The notes below the pieces were generated by a model. That model was not told the DNA's origin, made no database searches, and saw nothing but the letters and a program-made list of their open reading frames with translations. Positions 41,392-50,292 of a DNA stretch of 64,000 nucleotides are shown here, piece after piece. Location of the stretch: NCBI GenBank assembly GCA_003168335.1, contig PMSM01000005.1:1-64000 (forward strand), read 5' to 3'. This stretch comes from Blastocatellia bacterium. Lineage in GTDB: Bacteria; Acidobacteriota; Blastocatellia; Pyrinomonadales; Pyrinomonadaceae. The first letter of the stretch is position 1, and every line of letters starts with the position of its first letter. Both the position numbers and the translations under genes were made by a program.

Positions 41392-43140
41392 ATGAGTGAT
41401 TTTGATTCCAAGTTCATGCAGGACGACGAACTGCGTAGTTTGCTTCGACAGTGGAGCGCTCCCGATGCTCCGGGTTCTTTGGACCAGCGCGTCGCTGCTG
41501 CTTATCAACAGGCAATAAGCAGCCCAGCTCCGCTTTCGAATTCAGCACTTAATCCCCAGAGGGACAGCGAGGTAGTAACAATGAAATTCTGTGATACGTG
41601 CCAGGAACAGTTTGCCGATAGATTCAGTTTCTGTCCGGTTGATGGAACGCCGCTCAGTGCAGTACCCGTCACCACGGTTAACGCGCCCGCGTCCGAGATC
41701 GAAGCTTCATATCCGGCGGCGGACACTGCCACCTTCCAGCGCGCGACGGCTGCGCCCTTCGAGGCCCCGGCTGCGGCTACATCCGCTCCAGCAGCGGTGA
41801 GCGCCAATGCGGGTCTTATCGGTGAGTACCATCTTACGATTCTCGAAGACGCCGGCCTGGCGTCTCGACTCGCGGGTGAGTTAGGTGGAGTGGCCCACAA
41901 CTATCAGCTGACCTGGCCCGAGTTCAAACGGGATCCATTCGGTTTCGTCAAGCGTTCGTTTCAGGGCTATGGACAGATGTTTGGCCGCTTCTTCGCAAGG
42001 CGGGATGCGGTTATCGGGATCATAATTTCGCTGGTCGCGATGGGCGCGTTGGTCGGCATGCTGATGTTGCTCGATCGCACGTCGGCGGGCGGTTCGCGCA
42101 TTGGCCTGACGGTATTCGCGCTGGGAGCATTTGCTGCGCTGATTGCGATCTTTGCCACCTGGCTGGGTCGCGACAGTGGCGCGGCCGTGATGGGAGCGCG
42201 ACCGTCAGACTCGCGAAATGTACTGTCGGGTATTGTCGCTGCCTTCGTGATCGTCTTTGGTATCGCCGGTGGTTACATGGTCTGGGCGTTTTTTCATCAG
42301 AAGGCACTGGCCAAGGCACAGGCGGATGACGAACAGCTGGAATTGACCCAGATGATTACCGACATTCCCAACACGCAACCTACACCTGATGAAGGTACCG
42401 CCGGAATGGCCAAAGGCAACGGCGGTGGCAGCAAGCCCAAACAAGAGAAAGCCGGCGGCGGCGGCGGCGGCGGTCGAGAGGAACAGACTCCGGCTTCACT
42501 CGGTAAGCTTCCGCAAACTTCTTTGAGTATTCCCCAGGTTGTGGCTCCGGATCCACATCCACCAGTGATTAAGAACCCGGCACTGCCGATGCCCGCGACA
42601 CTCGATGCCGACCCGGCGCTGTTCCCTCCGGACACGCGGAACCTTCAATACGGTGATCCTAAATCGAAATCCACCACGCCCTCATCCGGCTCGGGTACCG
42701 GCAACGGAATCGGCCAGGGAAACGGCGGTGGCGTTGGTCCCGGCAACGGTGGGGGCTATGGCCCGGGGAATGGCGGTAATACCGGCGGCGGCGAGCGGCG
42801 CGAAGGTGGCGGCGGTCCGGGCGGCGGCGGCGGCGGCACTGACTACAACCGAATATTTAATGGCAAAGACGTAACTTCGAAGGCGCGCATTTTGGAAAAG
42901 CCTGAACCGCAATACACCGAAGCGGCTCGTAAGAATCAGATCACCGGAACGGTGGTCATAAGAGCGGTTTTTTCGTCAGGTGGCCAGGTAACTAACATTG
43001 TCGCCGTCTCCCGGCTCCCAGACGGTCTGACCGAGAAGGCCATTGGGGCAGCCAGGCAAATCAGATTCGTCCCCGCGACGAAGGATGGTCACCCGGTTTC
43101 GATGTACATGCAGTTGGAGTACAACTTCAACCTGTACTAA
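41392..43140 (+). CDS. Zinc-ribbon, membrane and TonB-C protein after the sigma factor
   Basis: ATG 41392 gives 582 residues. Residues 1-60 (MQDDELRSLLRQWSAPDAPGSLDQRVAAAY) resemble anti-sigma N-termini found beside acidobacterial ECF genes. A zinc ribbon starts at residue 64 (MKFCDTCQEQF ... FCPVDGTPL), three or four membrane helices are at about 210-310, and Gly/Asn/Pro-rich linkers at about 345-500. A C-terminal TonB domain ends it (ARILEKPEPQYTEAARKNQITGTVVIRAVFSSGGQVTNIVAV ... AARQIRFVPA). TonB domains transmit proton-motive energy to outer-membrane receptors. The zinc-ribbon start has its own GAGG plus ATG (41581), so a second, shorter product is possible. Confidence 0.8.
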   Translation: MSDFDSKFMQDDELRSLLRQWSAPDAPGSLDQRVAAAYQQAISSPAPLSNSALNPQRDSEVVTMKFCDTCQEQFADRFSFCPVDGTPLSAVPVTTVNAPASEIEASYPAADTATFQRATAAPFEAPAAATSAPAAVSANAGLIGEYHLTILEDAGLASRLAGELGGVAHNYQLTWPEFKRDPFGFVKRSFQGYGQMFGRFFARRDAVIGIIISLVAMGALVGMLMLLDRTSAGGSRIGLTVFALGAFAALIAIFATWLGRDSGAAVMGARPSDSRNVLSGIVAAFVIVFGIAGGYMVWAFFHQKALAKAQADDEQLELTQMITDIPNTQPTPDEGTAGMAKGNGGGSKPKQEKAGGGGGGGREEQTPASLGKLPQTSLSIPQVVAPDPHPPVIKNPALPMPATLDADPALFPPDTRNLQYGDPKSKSTTPSSGSGTGNGIGQGNGGGVGPGNGGGYGPGNGGNTGGGERREGGGGPGGGGGGTDYNRIFNGKDVTSKARILEKPEPQYTEAARKNQITGTVVIRAVFSSGGQVTNIVAVSRLPDGLTEKAIGAARQIRFVPATKDGHPVSMYMQLEYNFNLY

Positions 43141-43163
43141 CGCATGCTGGTAATTAAAGCGTT

Positions 43164-43194
43164 AAGAGGCGGGCCCGGGCCCGCCTCTTTTTTT
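43164..43194 (+). terminator. Rho-independent terminator
   Basis: AAGAGGCGGGCCC/GGGCCCGCCTCTT, a perfect 13-bp-arm palindrome running into seven T residues, 24 bases after the TonB-C stop codon. The strongest terminator in the window. Confidence 0.9.
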
Positions 43195-43195
43195 G

Positions 43196-43291
43196 TTTTG
43201 GAGTGCGCCGACTTGTCTCCGCTTTTTCCTGGTTTGTCGTAATCGGGTTAAGCCGTAGAACAAAGCGCCGACAAGTCGGCGCACTCCAAAA
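43196..43291. repeat. Paired element with 22-bp perfect inverted ends
   Basis: 43196-43217 and 43270-43291 are perfect 22-bp inverted repeats (TTTTGGAGTGCGCCG-ACTTGTC and its complement). The right end reads GACAAGTCGGCGC-ACTCC-AAAA and touches the aminotransferase stop codon at 43292. It begins immediately after the T-run of the terminator. It is the cleanest copy of the GGAGTGCG family (others at 32999 and 51158). Confidence 0.9.
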
Positions 43292-44494
43292 CTAAACGCC
43301 ACCTTCCGCCACACGCCTAATCCGCTTCACGCCTTCTGCCAAACGATCCAGAGAGGTCGCATAAGAAATGCGTATGAAACCTTCGGCGCCAAAACCGGCG
43401 CCATCAGTCACTACGGTTTGCTCCTTCTCTAGTAACTCGTTCGCAAAGTCGCCTGAGGTGCGCAGCTTTCCTTTGCAACATCCACGTACATCCGGAAAAG
43501 CGTAGAACGCGCCCTCAGATTGAGGACAGCGCAGACCCGGAATATTGTTCAGGGCGCCCAGCAACCACTCGCGCCGGCGAGTGTATTCAGCGAGCATGGT
43601 GGCCACGGATTCCTGCGGACCGTTCAGCGCTTCGGTCGCAGCCGCCTGCGAGATCGAAGTCGCGTTGCTGGTCGAATGACCCTGCACTTTCAGCATCGCG
43701 CGCGTCCATTCCGCGTTCGCCAGCGAATAGCCCACGCGCCAGCCGGTCATCGCGTAAGTTTTCGAAAACGATCCTGCGATACACAGGCGACGGCGCAGTT
43801 CCGGGCGCATGGAAGCCGCACTGAAAACCGTTGCCGGTGGATACACATAGCGCAGGTAACACTCGTCAGAGATGGCATAGAGGCCATGCTCTGCTACGAT
43901 TTCCATGATCTGTTTGAACTCGGAGGGCGGGATGACCCGGCCCGAAGGATTGCTGGGCGAGTTCAGAATGATCAGTTTGGTCCGTGGCGTAATGGCTTGT
44001 CGGATCACGTCCGCGGTCAGGACAAAGTCATTCTCTTCCGTCTCGATGAAAACGGATTTGCCGCGCGCGAACGTGACTATTTCTGGAAAAGTCACCCAGT
44101 AGGGTTTGGGAATCAGAACCTCATCGCCGGGATTGATGAGCGAAACCACGGCGTTGAAAACCGCTTGCTTCCCGCCGGCCGTGGCCATTACTTCGTTGCG
44201 TTCGTAGCCGGCGCCGAACTCGCGTTGGTAAAAACCGATGATGGCTTGTTGCAATTCGCGGATGCCGGCTGTAGGCGTGTACTTAGTCCGACCTGCGCGC
44301 ATGGCTTCGGCGGCGGCGTCTTTGATGTTTTGCGGCGTGTCGAAATCCGGTTCACCTGCTCCCAGATCGACCACGTCCACCCCGGCCGCGCGCATTGCCT
44401 CCGCGGCCTGCATGGCCGCGAGCGTCGATGACGCTTTCATCTCTGCGACGTTATCGGAAACAGGGAACGCCGCAGCGGTTGGCTTTGTCATCAT
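43292..44494 (-). CDS. Class I aminotransferase (aspartate aminotransferase type)
   Basis: 400 residues. Start ATG 44494 overlaps the coaD stop by one base. Fold type I motifs are VVDLGAGEPDFDTP, YTPTAGIRELQQAI, NEVMATAGGKQAVFNAVVSLINPGDEVLIPKPYWVTFPEIV, LNSPSNPSGRV (PLP-binding Asn), YAISDECYLRYVY (Asp) and SFSKTYAMTGWRVGY (the PLP lysine); an Arg in EGFIRISYATS binds the substrate carboxylate. These place it in the Ib subgroup of aspartate/prephenate aminotransferases. It moves amino groups between aspartate (or related substrates) and 2-oxoglutarate. A short Cys-rich spot (RGCCKGK) is unusual. It forms an operon with coaD. Confidence 0.88.
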   Translation of the reverse strand: MMTKPTAAAFPVSDNVAEMKASSTLAAMQAAEAMRAAGVDVVDLGAGEPDFDTPQNIKDAAAEAMRAGRTKYTPTAGIRELQQAIIGFYQREFGAGYERNEVMATAGGKQAVFNAVVSLINPGDEVLIPKPYWVTFPEIVTFARGKSVFIETEENDFVLTADVIRQAITPRTKLIILNSPSNPSGRVIPPSEFKQIMEIVAEHGLYAISDECYLRYVYPPATVFSAASMRPELRRRLCIAGSFSKTYAMTGWRVGYSLANAEWTRAMLKVQGHSTSNATSISQAAATEALNGPQESVATMLAEYTRRREWLLGALNNIPGLRCPQSEGAFYAFPDVRGCCKGKLRTSGDFANELLEKEQTVVTDGAGFGAEGFIRISYATSLDRLAEGVKRIRRVAEGGV

Positions 44495-44979
44495 CAGGAA
44501 CTCTCTCTCATGCGCTGTTCGACTAGTGGCGGGACGAGATCTTTGATGGGCGCGCCGAGCTGAAACACTTCCTTCACCAGACGCGAGCTAACGTAGGAAT
44601 ATTCTTCGGCGGGCATCATGAATACGGTCTCGAGACGGGGCTGCAAACGCCGGTTCATCAGGGCCATTTGCAATTCGTATTCGTAGTCGGAGATCGCCCG
44701 GATGCCGCGCACGATGGCGTTAGCGTTTCGTTCCGCCGCGTACTCAACCATCAATCCGGCGAAACTTTCTACCGTCACCCGGCAGTCACCGCGATCGATA
44801 TCTTGCAAAACCTCGCTCAGAATTTCGCATCTTTCCTGGACGGTAAAGAAGGCCGTCTTCTCAGGATTGATCAGAACTGCGACGATGATTTCGTCGAACA
44901 GTTTGCAGCCACGCTGGATAATATCAAGGTGGCCGTTGGTGACGGGATCGAAGGAACCTGGATAGATGGCGCGACGCAT
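44494..44979 (-). CDS. coaD: Phosphopantetheine adenylyltransferase
   Basis: 161 residues, the normal length. Motifs are the N-terminal AIYPGSFDPVTNGHLDII (nucleotidyltransferase HxGH), ANAIVRGIRAISDYEYELQMALMNRRL (adenylate-binding) and EYSYVSSRLVKEV (ISSRLV). The enzyme transfers adenylate from ATP to 4'-phosphopantetheine, the fourth step of coenzyme A synthesis. The stop codon overlaps the start of the aminotransferase gene by one base. Heptamer repeats lie in its 5' leader. Confidence 0.95.
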   Translation of the reverse strand: MRRAIYPGSFDPVTNGHLDIIQRGCKLFDEIIVAVLINPEKTAFFTVQERCEILSEVLQDIDRGDCRVTVESFAGLMVEYAAERNANAIVRGIRAISDYEYELQMALMNRRLQPRLETVFMMPAEEYSYVSSRLVKEVFQLGAPIKDLVPPLVEQRMRESS

Positions 44980-44989
44980 GCAGACAGAT

Positions 44990-45017
44990 GGTAAATGGTA
45001 ATTGGTAATTGGTAAAT
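44990..45017. repeat. Four tandem 7-bp units (GGTAAWT)
   Basis: GGTAAAT, GGTAATT, GGTAATT, GGTAAAT in a row, 11 bases upstream of the coaD start codon. The unit length is the same as at 1194, 7006, 8044 and 33897. Confidence 0.9.
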
Positions 45018-45216
45018 AGGAAATGACGATTCCAGCGATCCGGCAGACCGGGATGCGGCCACGTCGCGTGACCTTCGAATCTTGACACTACTAACGAGCA
45101 ATGTTTCAATAGGCAGGACAAAACGTGGTGAGTTAAGGCGACTTGCGGCCACGTAAAATAACCCGCTAAACAGCTCGGCGAGTCTTTCAACCGCTATTCT
45201 AAACAGGTTCGAAGAG

Positions 45217-45250
45217 AAAGGCCCCACGTTGTTAGCAGCGCGGGGCTTTT
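45217..45250. other. Hairpin in the coaD / 45318 divergent region
   Basis: AAAGGCCCC-A-CG / CG-C-GGGGCTTTT with a 10-base loop. It looks like a terminator but no gene ends here: coaD starts at 44979 in the other direction and the next gene starts at 45318. It may be a leader hairpin or a mobile palindrome. The rest of the gap 44980-45317 shows only the heptamer array. Confidence 0.45.
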
Positions 45251-45317
45251 GATTTGATCAGAGGTGATTTGCCGGAGGTGCTGTGCTGGACGCAATTTGC
45301 CCACGGACGATTAGACA

Positions 45318-46559
45318 ATGAACAGCCGACTCATACTGATCCTCGGACGGTGCCTGGCCGCGACACTGTTGTTAGCTGTCCTTCAGTCAGCAGGCCAGGC
45401 CCAGGAAGAGGTCAAGCGTCCGCCTTTGCGCGTGCCTGAGGTCGTCGATTCTGTCACGCAGTTTGTGCCGCCCGGTTGGCGTTTTGAAGGAGTGCCGCGG
45501 GAAGTTGATCTGAACGGTGATGGCAGACCCGACGTTGCGTTCGTGATCTCCAACGGTGGGTCCGGTGTCAGCGCCGCGGAACCTGCGATCGTTAAGCATG
45601 TGCTCGTGCTGGCGTTGCGCGGTGATGACGGCAAACTGCATCGCTCGATCGTCAGCGATTCCGCGGTGCTCGATAGTGACGAGGGCGGGGCGTTCGGTGA
45701 TCCGTTTGAAAGCCTGACCATTGAACGCGGCGCAGTGGTGATCATGCACTACGGCGGTTCGCGTGACCGCTGGGGCTATACGCACCGGTACCGTTATCAG
45801 GGCGGGCAGTGGATGTTGATCGGCCTGGACTTTGGTAACACCGATTCGATCAACCTGGAACACTACGACAACCTTGATCTCAACCTCACTACTGGTCTCG
45901 CTGAGGCGAGTGAGAAGGGCAACTATGAGGGCCAACCGAAGAAGCCCGAGATCAGCGGTACGTATTACGAGCTGGAAGCGCTGCCGGTGGATAAGGCTCC
46001 GCGCATCGACGGCGTTATTGCGCCCGGTGAATGGCCGGGATACACAGTAAGGCTCAATGAGAAGGTACAAGTCTATCGAAATCGTCAACTCTGGCGCGGG
46101 CCAGATGATCTTTCGGCGCAGCTTCATGCTGTGCGAGTCGAAAAAGACCTGTTCGTGTTGGCTGAAGTAATCGACAACGAAGTGGGCGCCGGCGATTCGG
46201 TTAGACTCGTGACCAAACGAGGACAGGTGATAAAGCCCCAGGAAAGTAAACTAAGGCCGAGCGCAAAGGGCTATGTCTTTGAGGCGCGATACCAGCTCGA
46301 AGATCTCGTCAGAGTGTCTAATCCGGGCGATACTTATGCGGTCGAGGCCTTACAAGAGCATCTCGGTCCGTCTGATAAAAGCGGAGACCTCGAAGGCTTT
46401 CAACTGCCGCTCGCGGTCGAGATTGTTGATGTTGATGGTTCTGCCGCGCCGAAAGTGCGGAGCGTCTTGTCCACGCGCCTGGTTGGAAGTCGATACAATG
46501 GCGCTATTCGGATCTTTCGTGCGGGCACGCTGGTACTGGTAAGTGATATTGAGCACTAA
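45318..46559 (+). CDS. Secreted protein with FG-GAP-like motif and CBM9-like C-terminus
   Basis: 413 residues with a signal peptide (LILGRCLAATLLLAVLQSAGQA). Near residue 65 the calcium-binding-type motif DLNGDGRPDVAFV appears, as in VCBS/FG-GAP proteins. The C-terminal half begins with VDKAPRIDGVIAPGEWPGYTVRLNEKVQVY, the pattern of a CBM9-type sugar-binding or related beta-sandwich domain (D-G-x-I-x-xx-EW). No catalytic site is identified. It is the gene before metH and ends six bases before it, so the two may be co-transcribed; the functional link is unclear. Confidence 0.65.
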   Translation: MNSRLILILGRCLAATLLLAVLQSAGQAQEEVKRPPLRVPEVVDSVTQFVPPGWRFEGVPREVDLNGDGRPDVAFVISNGGSGVSAAEPAIVKHVLVLALRGDDGKLHRSIVSDSAVLDSDEGGAFGDPFESLTIERGAVVIMHYGGSRDRWGYTHRYRYQGGQWMLIGLDFGNTDSINLEHYDNLDLNLTTGLAEASEKGNYEGQPKKPEISGTYYELEALPVDKAPRIDGVIAPGEWPGYTVRLNEKVQVYRNRQLWRGPDDLSAQLHAVRVEKDLFVLAEVIDNEVGAGDSVRLVTKRGQVIKPQESKLRPSAKGYVFEARYQLEDLVRVSNPGDTYAVEALQEHLGPSDKSGDLEGFQLPLAVEIVDVDGSAAPKVRSVLSTRLVGSRYNGAIRIFRAGTLVLVSDIEH

Positions 46560-46565
46560 AGAACA

Positions 46566-49500
46566 ATGAGCAGTTTTATCGACACATTAAGAGAACGCAT
46601 CGTCGTCTTTGACGGCGCAATGGGTACCAATCTGCAGGTGCAGAACCTGACGCTGGAGGACTTTGGCGGTCTGCTGTTCGAAGGCTGTAACGAGAACCTG
46701 CTGGTCACTCGTCCCGACGCTGTTGAGAAAGTACATGCTGCATTTTTAGACGTCGGCTGCGACGTGATCGAGACCAATTCGTTTAATGGCACTCCCGTTG
46801 ACTTCGCTGAGTACGGCATCGGCGACCAGGCTTACGACATGAATGTGAGGGCCGCGCGCCTGGCTAAACGGGTGGCTTCGGACTATATCACCAAAGACAG
46901 ACCGCGTTGGGTCGCCGGTTCGATGGGGCCGGGACGCAAGCTACCGACGCTGGGCCACATCAGCTTCCTCGATCTAAAGGCGGCGTACGCTGAACAGGTG
47001 CGCGGGCTCCTCGATGGAGGAGTTGATTTGCTGATCGTGGAAACGTGTCAGGACCTGTTGCAGACAAAGGCCGCGCTGGCCGCAATCTTTGAAAACTTCG
47101 GTAAGCGTCGCCGGCGCGTGCCCGTGATCGCGCAGGTGACCATTGAAGTGTTCGGGACGATGCTCAACGGCACCGAGATTGGCGCCGCGCTAACCGCCCT
47201 GGCGCCTTTCCCGATTGACGTGATTGGCATGAACTGCGGCACCGGGCCGCGCCACATGAGTGAGAGCATCCGTTACCTTTGCGAGAACGCTCCGCTGCCG
47301 GTGTCGGTTCTGCCGAACGCGGGTTTGCCTTCGGTTAAGGAAGGCAAGATGCACTATGACGAGACTCCCGAAACTTTTACTGCGCAGATCGTTCACTTTG
47401 TCAGTGACTTTGGCGTCAACATCGTCGGTGGCTGCTGTGGCACTACACCCGCGCACTTGAAGTTGGTCGTCGAGGCGATGCAGCGCCTGACGCCAAAGCC
47501 GCGCCACGCCAAGCTCGTCCCGGCAGCGTCGTCAATCTACTTTCAGCAACCTTACGTGCAGGACGCGTCGTTCCTGATTGTTGGCGAGCGCGTCAACGCC
47601 AGTGGATCAAAGAAAATGCGCGACCTCCTCAACGCCGAAGATTGGGACGGGCTGGTCTCTCTGGCGAAAGAGCAGGAGCGCGAAGGCGCGCACATTCTCG
47701 ACGTGAATGTTGACTTTGTGGGGCGGAATGGCGAAGCCGACATGCATGAGCTGGCGGCGCGCCTGGTCACCAGCATCAAGCTGCCGCTGATGTTCGATTC
47801 CACTGAGTGGGAAAAGATGGAAGCCGGCCTGCAACACGCGGGCGGCAAGAGCATCCTCAATTCGACCAACTATGAAGACGGCGAGCCGCGCTTTGCGAAA
47901 GTGATTGACCTGGCCAAACGTTACGGCGCCAGTGTGGTCATCGGCACAATCGACGAAGAAGGAATGGCGCGCACCGCGGACGGGAAGCTGAAGATCGCGA
48001 AACGCGCGTACGACCAGGCCACTGGCGAGTTAGGCCTGCCGGCGTCTGACATTTTCTTTGATTCCCTGGCGCTGCCGATCTCGACGGGCATTGAAGAGGA
48101 CCGGCGTAACGCACTCGAGACCATCGCAGGCATCAGGCGCATCAAGGCCGAGTTGCCGGGCTCTTTCACTATTCTCGGCGTGTCGAATATCTCGTTCGGC
48201 CTGAACCCGGCCTCGCGGGTGGTGCTCAACTCTGTCTTCCTTCATGACGCAGTCGAAGCCGGCCTCGATGCGGCCATCGTGAACGCCAGCAAGATCGAGC
48301 CGTTGAATCGCATCGGTGAACAGGAGCTGAAAGTTGCGCGCGATTTGATCTATGACCGGCGCCGATTTGAAGGCGACGTCTGCACCTACGATCCCTTGAT
48401 CGTATTCACCACGCTCTTCGAGAACGTCAAAGCAAAGAGCGCAAAGAAAGCCAGCAAAGGCGAGACGGTCGAAGAGCGTTTGAAGAATCACATTATCGAC
48501 GGCGAAAAGATCGGCCTCGAAGACGAACTAAAGACCGCCCTGGAAAAATATCCGGCGCTCGACATCATCAATAACATTCTGCTCGATGGCATGAAGGTGG
48601 TCGGCGATCTGTTTGGCAGCGGACAGATGCAGCTTCCTTTCGTGTTGCAGTCGGCTGAGGCGATGAAGGCCGCCGTGCGTTTCCTGGAACCGTTCATGGA
48701 AAAGAAAGGCGGCGCGACCGCCAAAGGCACGATGGTCCTGGCAACCGTCAAGGGTGACGTGCACGACATTGGCAAGAACCTGGTCGATATTATTCTGACG
48801 AACAACGGCTATCGCGTGATTAATCTCGGCATCAAGCAAACGATTGACACGATTCTGAATGCTTACCAGGAACACAAAGCCGACGCCATCGGCATGAGCG
48901 GCTTGCTGGTAAAGTCCACGCTGATCATGAAAGAGAATCTGGAAGTCATGAACGAGCGGGGCCTTGGTGTCCCGGTCGTTTTGGGCGGAGCAGCGTTGAC
49001 GCGGCGCTATGTCGAGGAAGATTTGAAGTCACTTTATAAAGGCACGCTCTTCTATGCCCGCGACGCGTTCGCCGGCCTGCACACGATGGACAAGCTGATG
49101 TCGGGTGAGGTGGCACCGACTTTAGTCGGTGAAGGCGACACGGATCACAGACTGAAGTCTGTGCCACAAGATGCCGAGGATCTTGTCGGTGAGGACGCAA
49201 AGCTTGGCTTGCGCAAACCTGCGCAGCCTCGCGGGGTAAAAAAAGTTTCCGGCGATACTACCCATACTGTACGTTCGGACGTGCGCACGGATGTACCGAC
49301 TCCGCAGCCGCCGTTTCTTGGCTCGCGCGTGGTTCAAGACATCCCGATCGAAAACGTTTTCGACTACGTCAATGAAACCGCGTTGTTCAAAGGTCAATGG
49401 CAGTTCAAGCAGGGAAGGACCTCAGCCGAAGAATACCAGGCGCTGGTGGCGGGAAAAGTTCGGCCCGTGTATGAAGAACTGAAAGAGCGCTGCGAGCGCG

Positions 49501-50093
49501 ACGGGCTACTCGTGCCGCGGGTGGTCTACGGATATTTTCCAGCGCAATCAGCCGGCAACGATTTGATCGTCTACGACACTGATGCCACGACTGAGCGCGA
49601 GCGTTTCACTTTTCCGCGGCAACCGGCGGGAAAACGTCTTTGCCTGGCTGATTACTTCGCGTCAGTCGATTCCGGCCACATGGATGTGGTCGCGTTTGAC
49701 CTGGTGACAGTAGGCCGTCGCGCGAGCGAATATTCGCAAGAGCTTTTCAAGCGAGACAGTTATGCCGATTATCTCTACTTTCACGGCCTCAGCGTCGAAA
49801 GCGCCGAAGCGCTGGCCGAGTATTGGCACAAACACATTCGTCAGGAGCTGGGCATTGCTGACCGGGACGCCAGGAATCTCAATGAGCTATTTCGTCAGGG
49901 TTATCAGGGTTCGCGGTTCGGCTTTGGCTATCCCGCTTGTCCGAACCTCGAAGACCAGGCCAAGCTGTTTGCACTGCTCGATCCATCGCGCATCGACGTT
50001 GAACTGACCGAAGAATTCCAGCTCGAGCCCGAGCAATCAACTTCGGCAATCGTCATCCATCATCCGGAAGCCAGATACTTCTCGGTTGAATGA
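46566..50093 (+). CDS. metH: Cobalamin-dependent methionine synthase
   Basis: 1175 residues with all four modules. The homocysteine-binding barrel is at about 1-320, with zinc ligands Cys224 (GMNCGTGP) and Cys290-291 (GGCCGTTP). The pterin-binding barrel is at about 340-620 (FLIVGERVNASGSKKM). The B12 domain follows, with axial His733 in KGDVHDIGKN. The SAM-binding reactivation domain is at about 900-1175 (VVYGYFPAQSAGND ... RFGFGYPACPNLEDQ). It transfers the methyl group from methyltetrahydrofolate to homocysteine via methylcobalamin. Odd: residues ~849-868, between the B12 and reactivation domains, are encoded by a translated copy of a paired-hairpin repeat (49110-49167), and the linker there is longer than I would expect. 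No riboswitch precedes it. Confidence 0.95.
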   Translation: MSSFIDTLRERIVVFDGAMGTNLQVQNLTLEDFGGLLFEGCNENLLVTRPDAVEKVHAAFLDVGCDVIETNSFNGTPVDFAEYGIGDQAYDMNVRAARLAKRVASDYITKDRPRWVAGSMGPGRKLPTLGHISFLDLKAAYAEQVRGLLDGGVDLLIVETCQDLLQTKAALAAIFENFGKRRRRVPVIAQVTIEVFGTMLNGTEIGAALTALAPFPIDVIGMNCGTGPRHMSESIRYLCENAPLPVSVLPNAGLPSVKEGKMHYDETPETFTAQIVHFVSDFGVNIVGGCCGTTPAHLKLVVEAMQRLTPKPRHAKLVPAASSIYFQQPYVQDASFLIVGERVNASGSKKMRDLLNAEDWDGLVSLAKEQEREGAHILDVNVDFVGRNGEADMHELAARLVTSIKLPLMFDSTEWEKMEAGLQHAGGKSILNSTNYEDGEPRFAKVIDLAKRYGASVVIGTIDEEGMARTADGKLKIAKRAYDQATGELGLPASDIFFDSLALPISTGIEEDRRNALETIAGIRRIKAELPGSFTILGVSNISFGLNPASRVVLNSVFLHDAVEAGLDAAIVNASKIEPLNRIGEQELKVARDLIYDRRRFEGDVCTYDPLIVFTTLFENVKAKSAKKASKGETVEERLKNHIIDGEKIGLEDELKTALEKYPALDIINNILLDGMKVVGDLFGSGQMQLPFVLQSAEAMKAAVRFLEPFMEKKGGATAKGTMVLATVKGDVHDIGKNLVDIILTNNGYRVINLGIKQTIDTILNAYQEHKADAIGMSGLLVKSTLIMKENLEVMNERGLGVPVVLGGAALTRRYVEEDLKSLYKGTLFYARDAFAGLHTMDKLMSGEVAPTLVGEGDTDHRLKSVPQDAEDLVGEDAKLGLRKPAQPRGVKKVSGDTTHTVRSDVRTDVPTPQPPFLGSRVVQDIPIENVFDYVNETALFKGQWQFKQGRTSAEEYQALVAGKVRPVYEELKERCERDGLLVPRVVYGYFPAQSAGNDLIVYDTDATTERERFTFPRQPAGKRLCLADYFASVDSGHMDVVAFDLVTVGRRASEYSQELFKRDSYADYLYFHGLSVESAEALAEYWHKHIRQELGIADRDARNLNELFRQGYQGSRFGFGYPACPNLEDQAKLFALLDPSRIDVELTEEFQLEPEQSTSAIVIHHPEARYFSVE
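49110..49167 (+). repeat. Paired-hairpin element translated within metH
   Basis: Left hairpin CACCGACTTTAGTCGGTG, right hairpin CACAGACTGAAGTCTGTG, outer GTGG/CCAC, in the same design as 38218-38274. It lies in frame with no stop and codes for a segment around PTLVGEGDTDHRLKSVPQ. The left arm carries paired changes relative to the other copies (CACCG...CGGTG instead of CACAG...CTGTG). Confidence 0.85.
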
Positions 50094-50132
50094 ATCGTGA
50101 TAAGGTTGGAGTTGTCGTCGACGTTCGCGGCT

Positions 50133-50292
50133 CTGCCGCCTGATGTGCGGAAAGGCTTGGCCTTTCCGTATTGGCTTAGTTCCTAATTCGGCGAGGCTAC
50201 GCCTCGCGTGATGAGGCGCAGCCTCTTGCAAGATTTAAGAGAAACACCTGCCGGAAAGCCAAAGGCTTTCCGCACATCAGACGGCGAAGCCG
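50133..50292. repeat. Four-hairpin palindrome cluster at the acyltransferase start
   Basis: The outer pair GCCTGATGTGCGGAAAG / CTTTCCGCACATCAG flanks hairpins GGCGAGGC-TAC-GCCTCGC and GAGGC-GCA-GCCTC. The units match the cluster at 9863-9950. The start of the next gene lies inside it. Confidence 0.75.

Noticed and set aside
45217-45250. Transcription terminator
   Set aside because: The hairpin has a T-run, but both neighbouring genes start here and none ends, so terminator is not a good label.
45387-46127. Long minus-strand reading frame opposite the secreted protein gene
   Set aside because: It is the antisense of a gene with signal peptide and recognisable motifs; no ribosome site and no family match.
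46400-46565. Cobalamin or SAM riboswitch before metH
   Set aside because: metH starts six bases after the preceding gene, leaving no room for a leader, and no B12-box was seen in the end of that gene.
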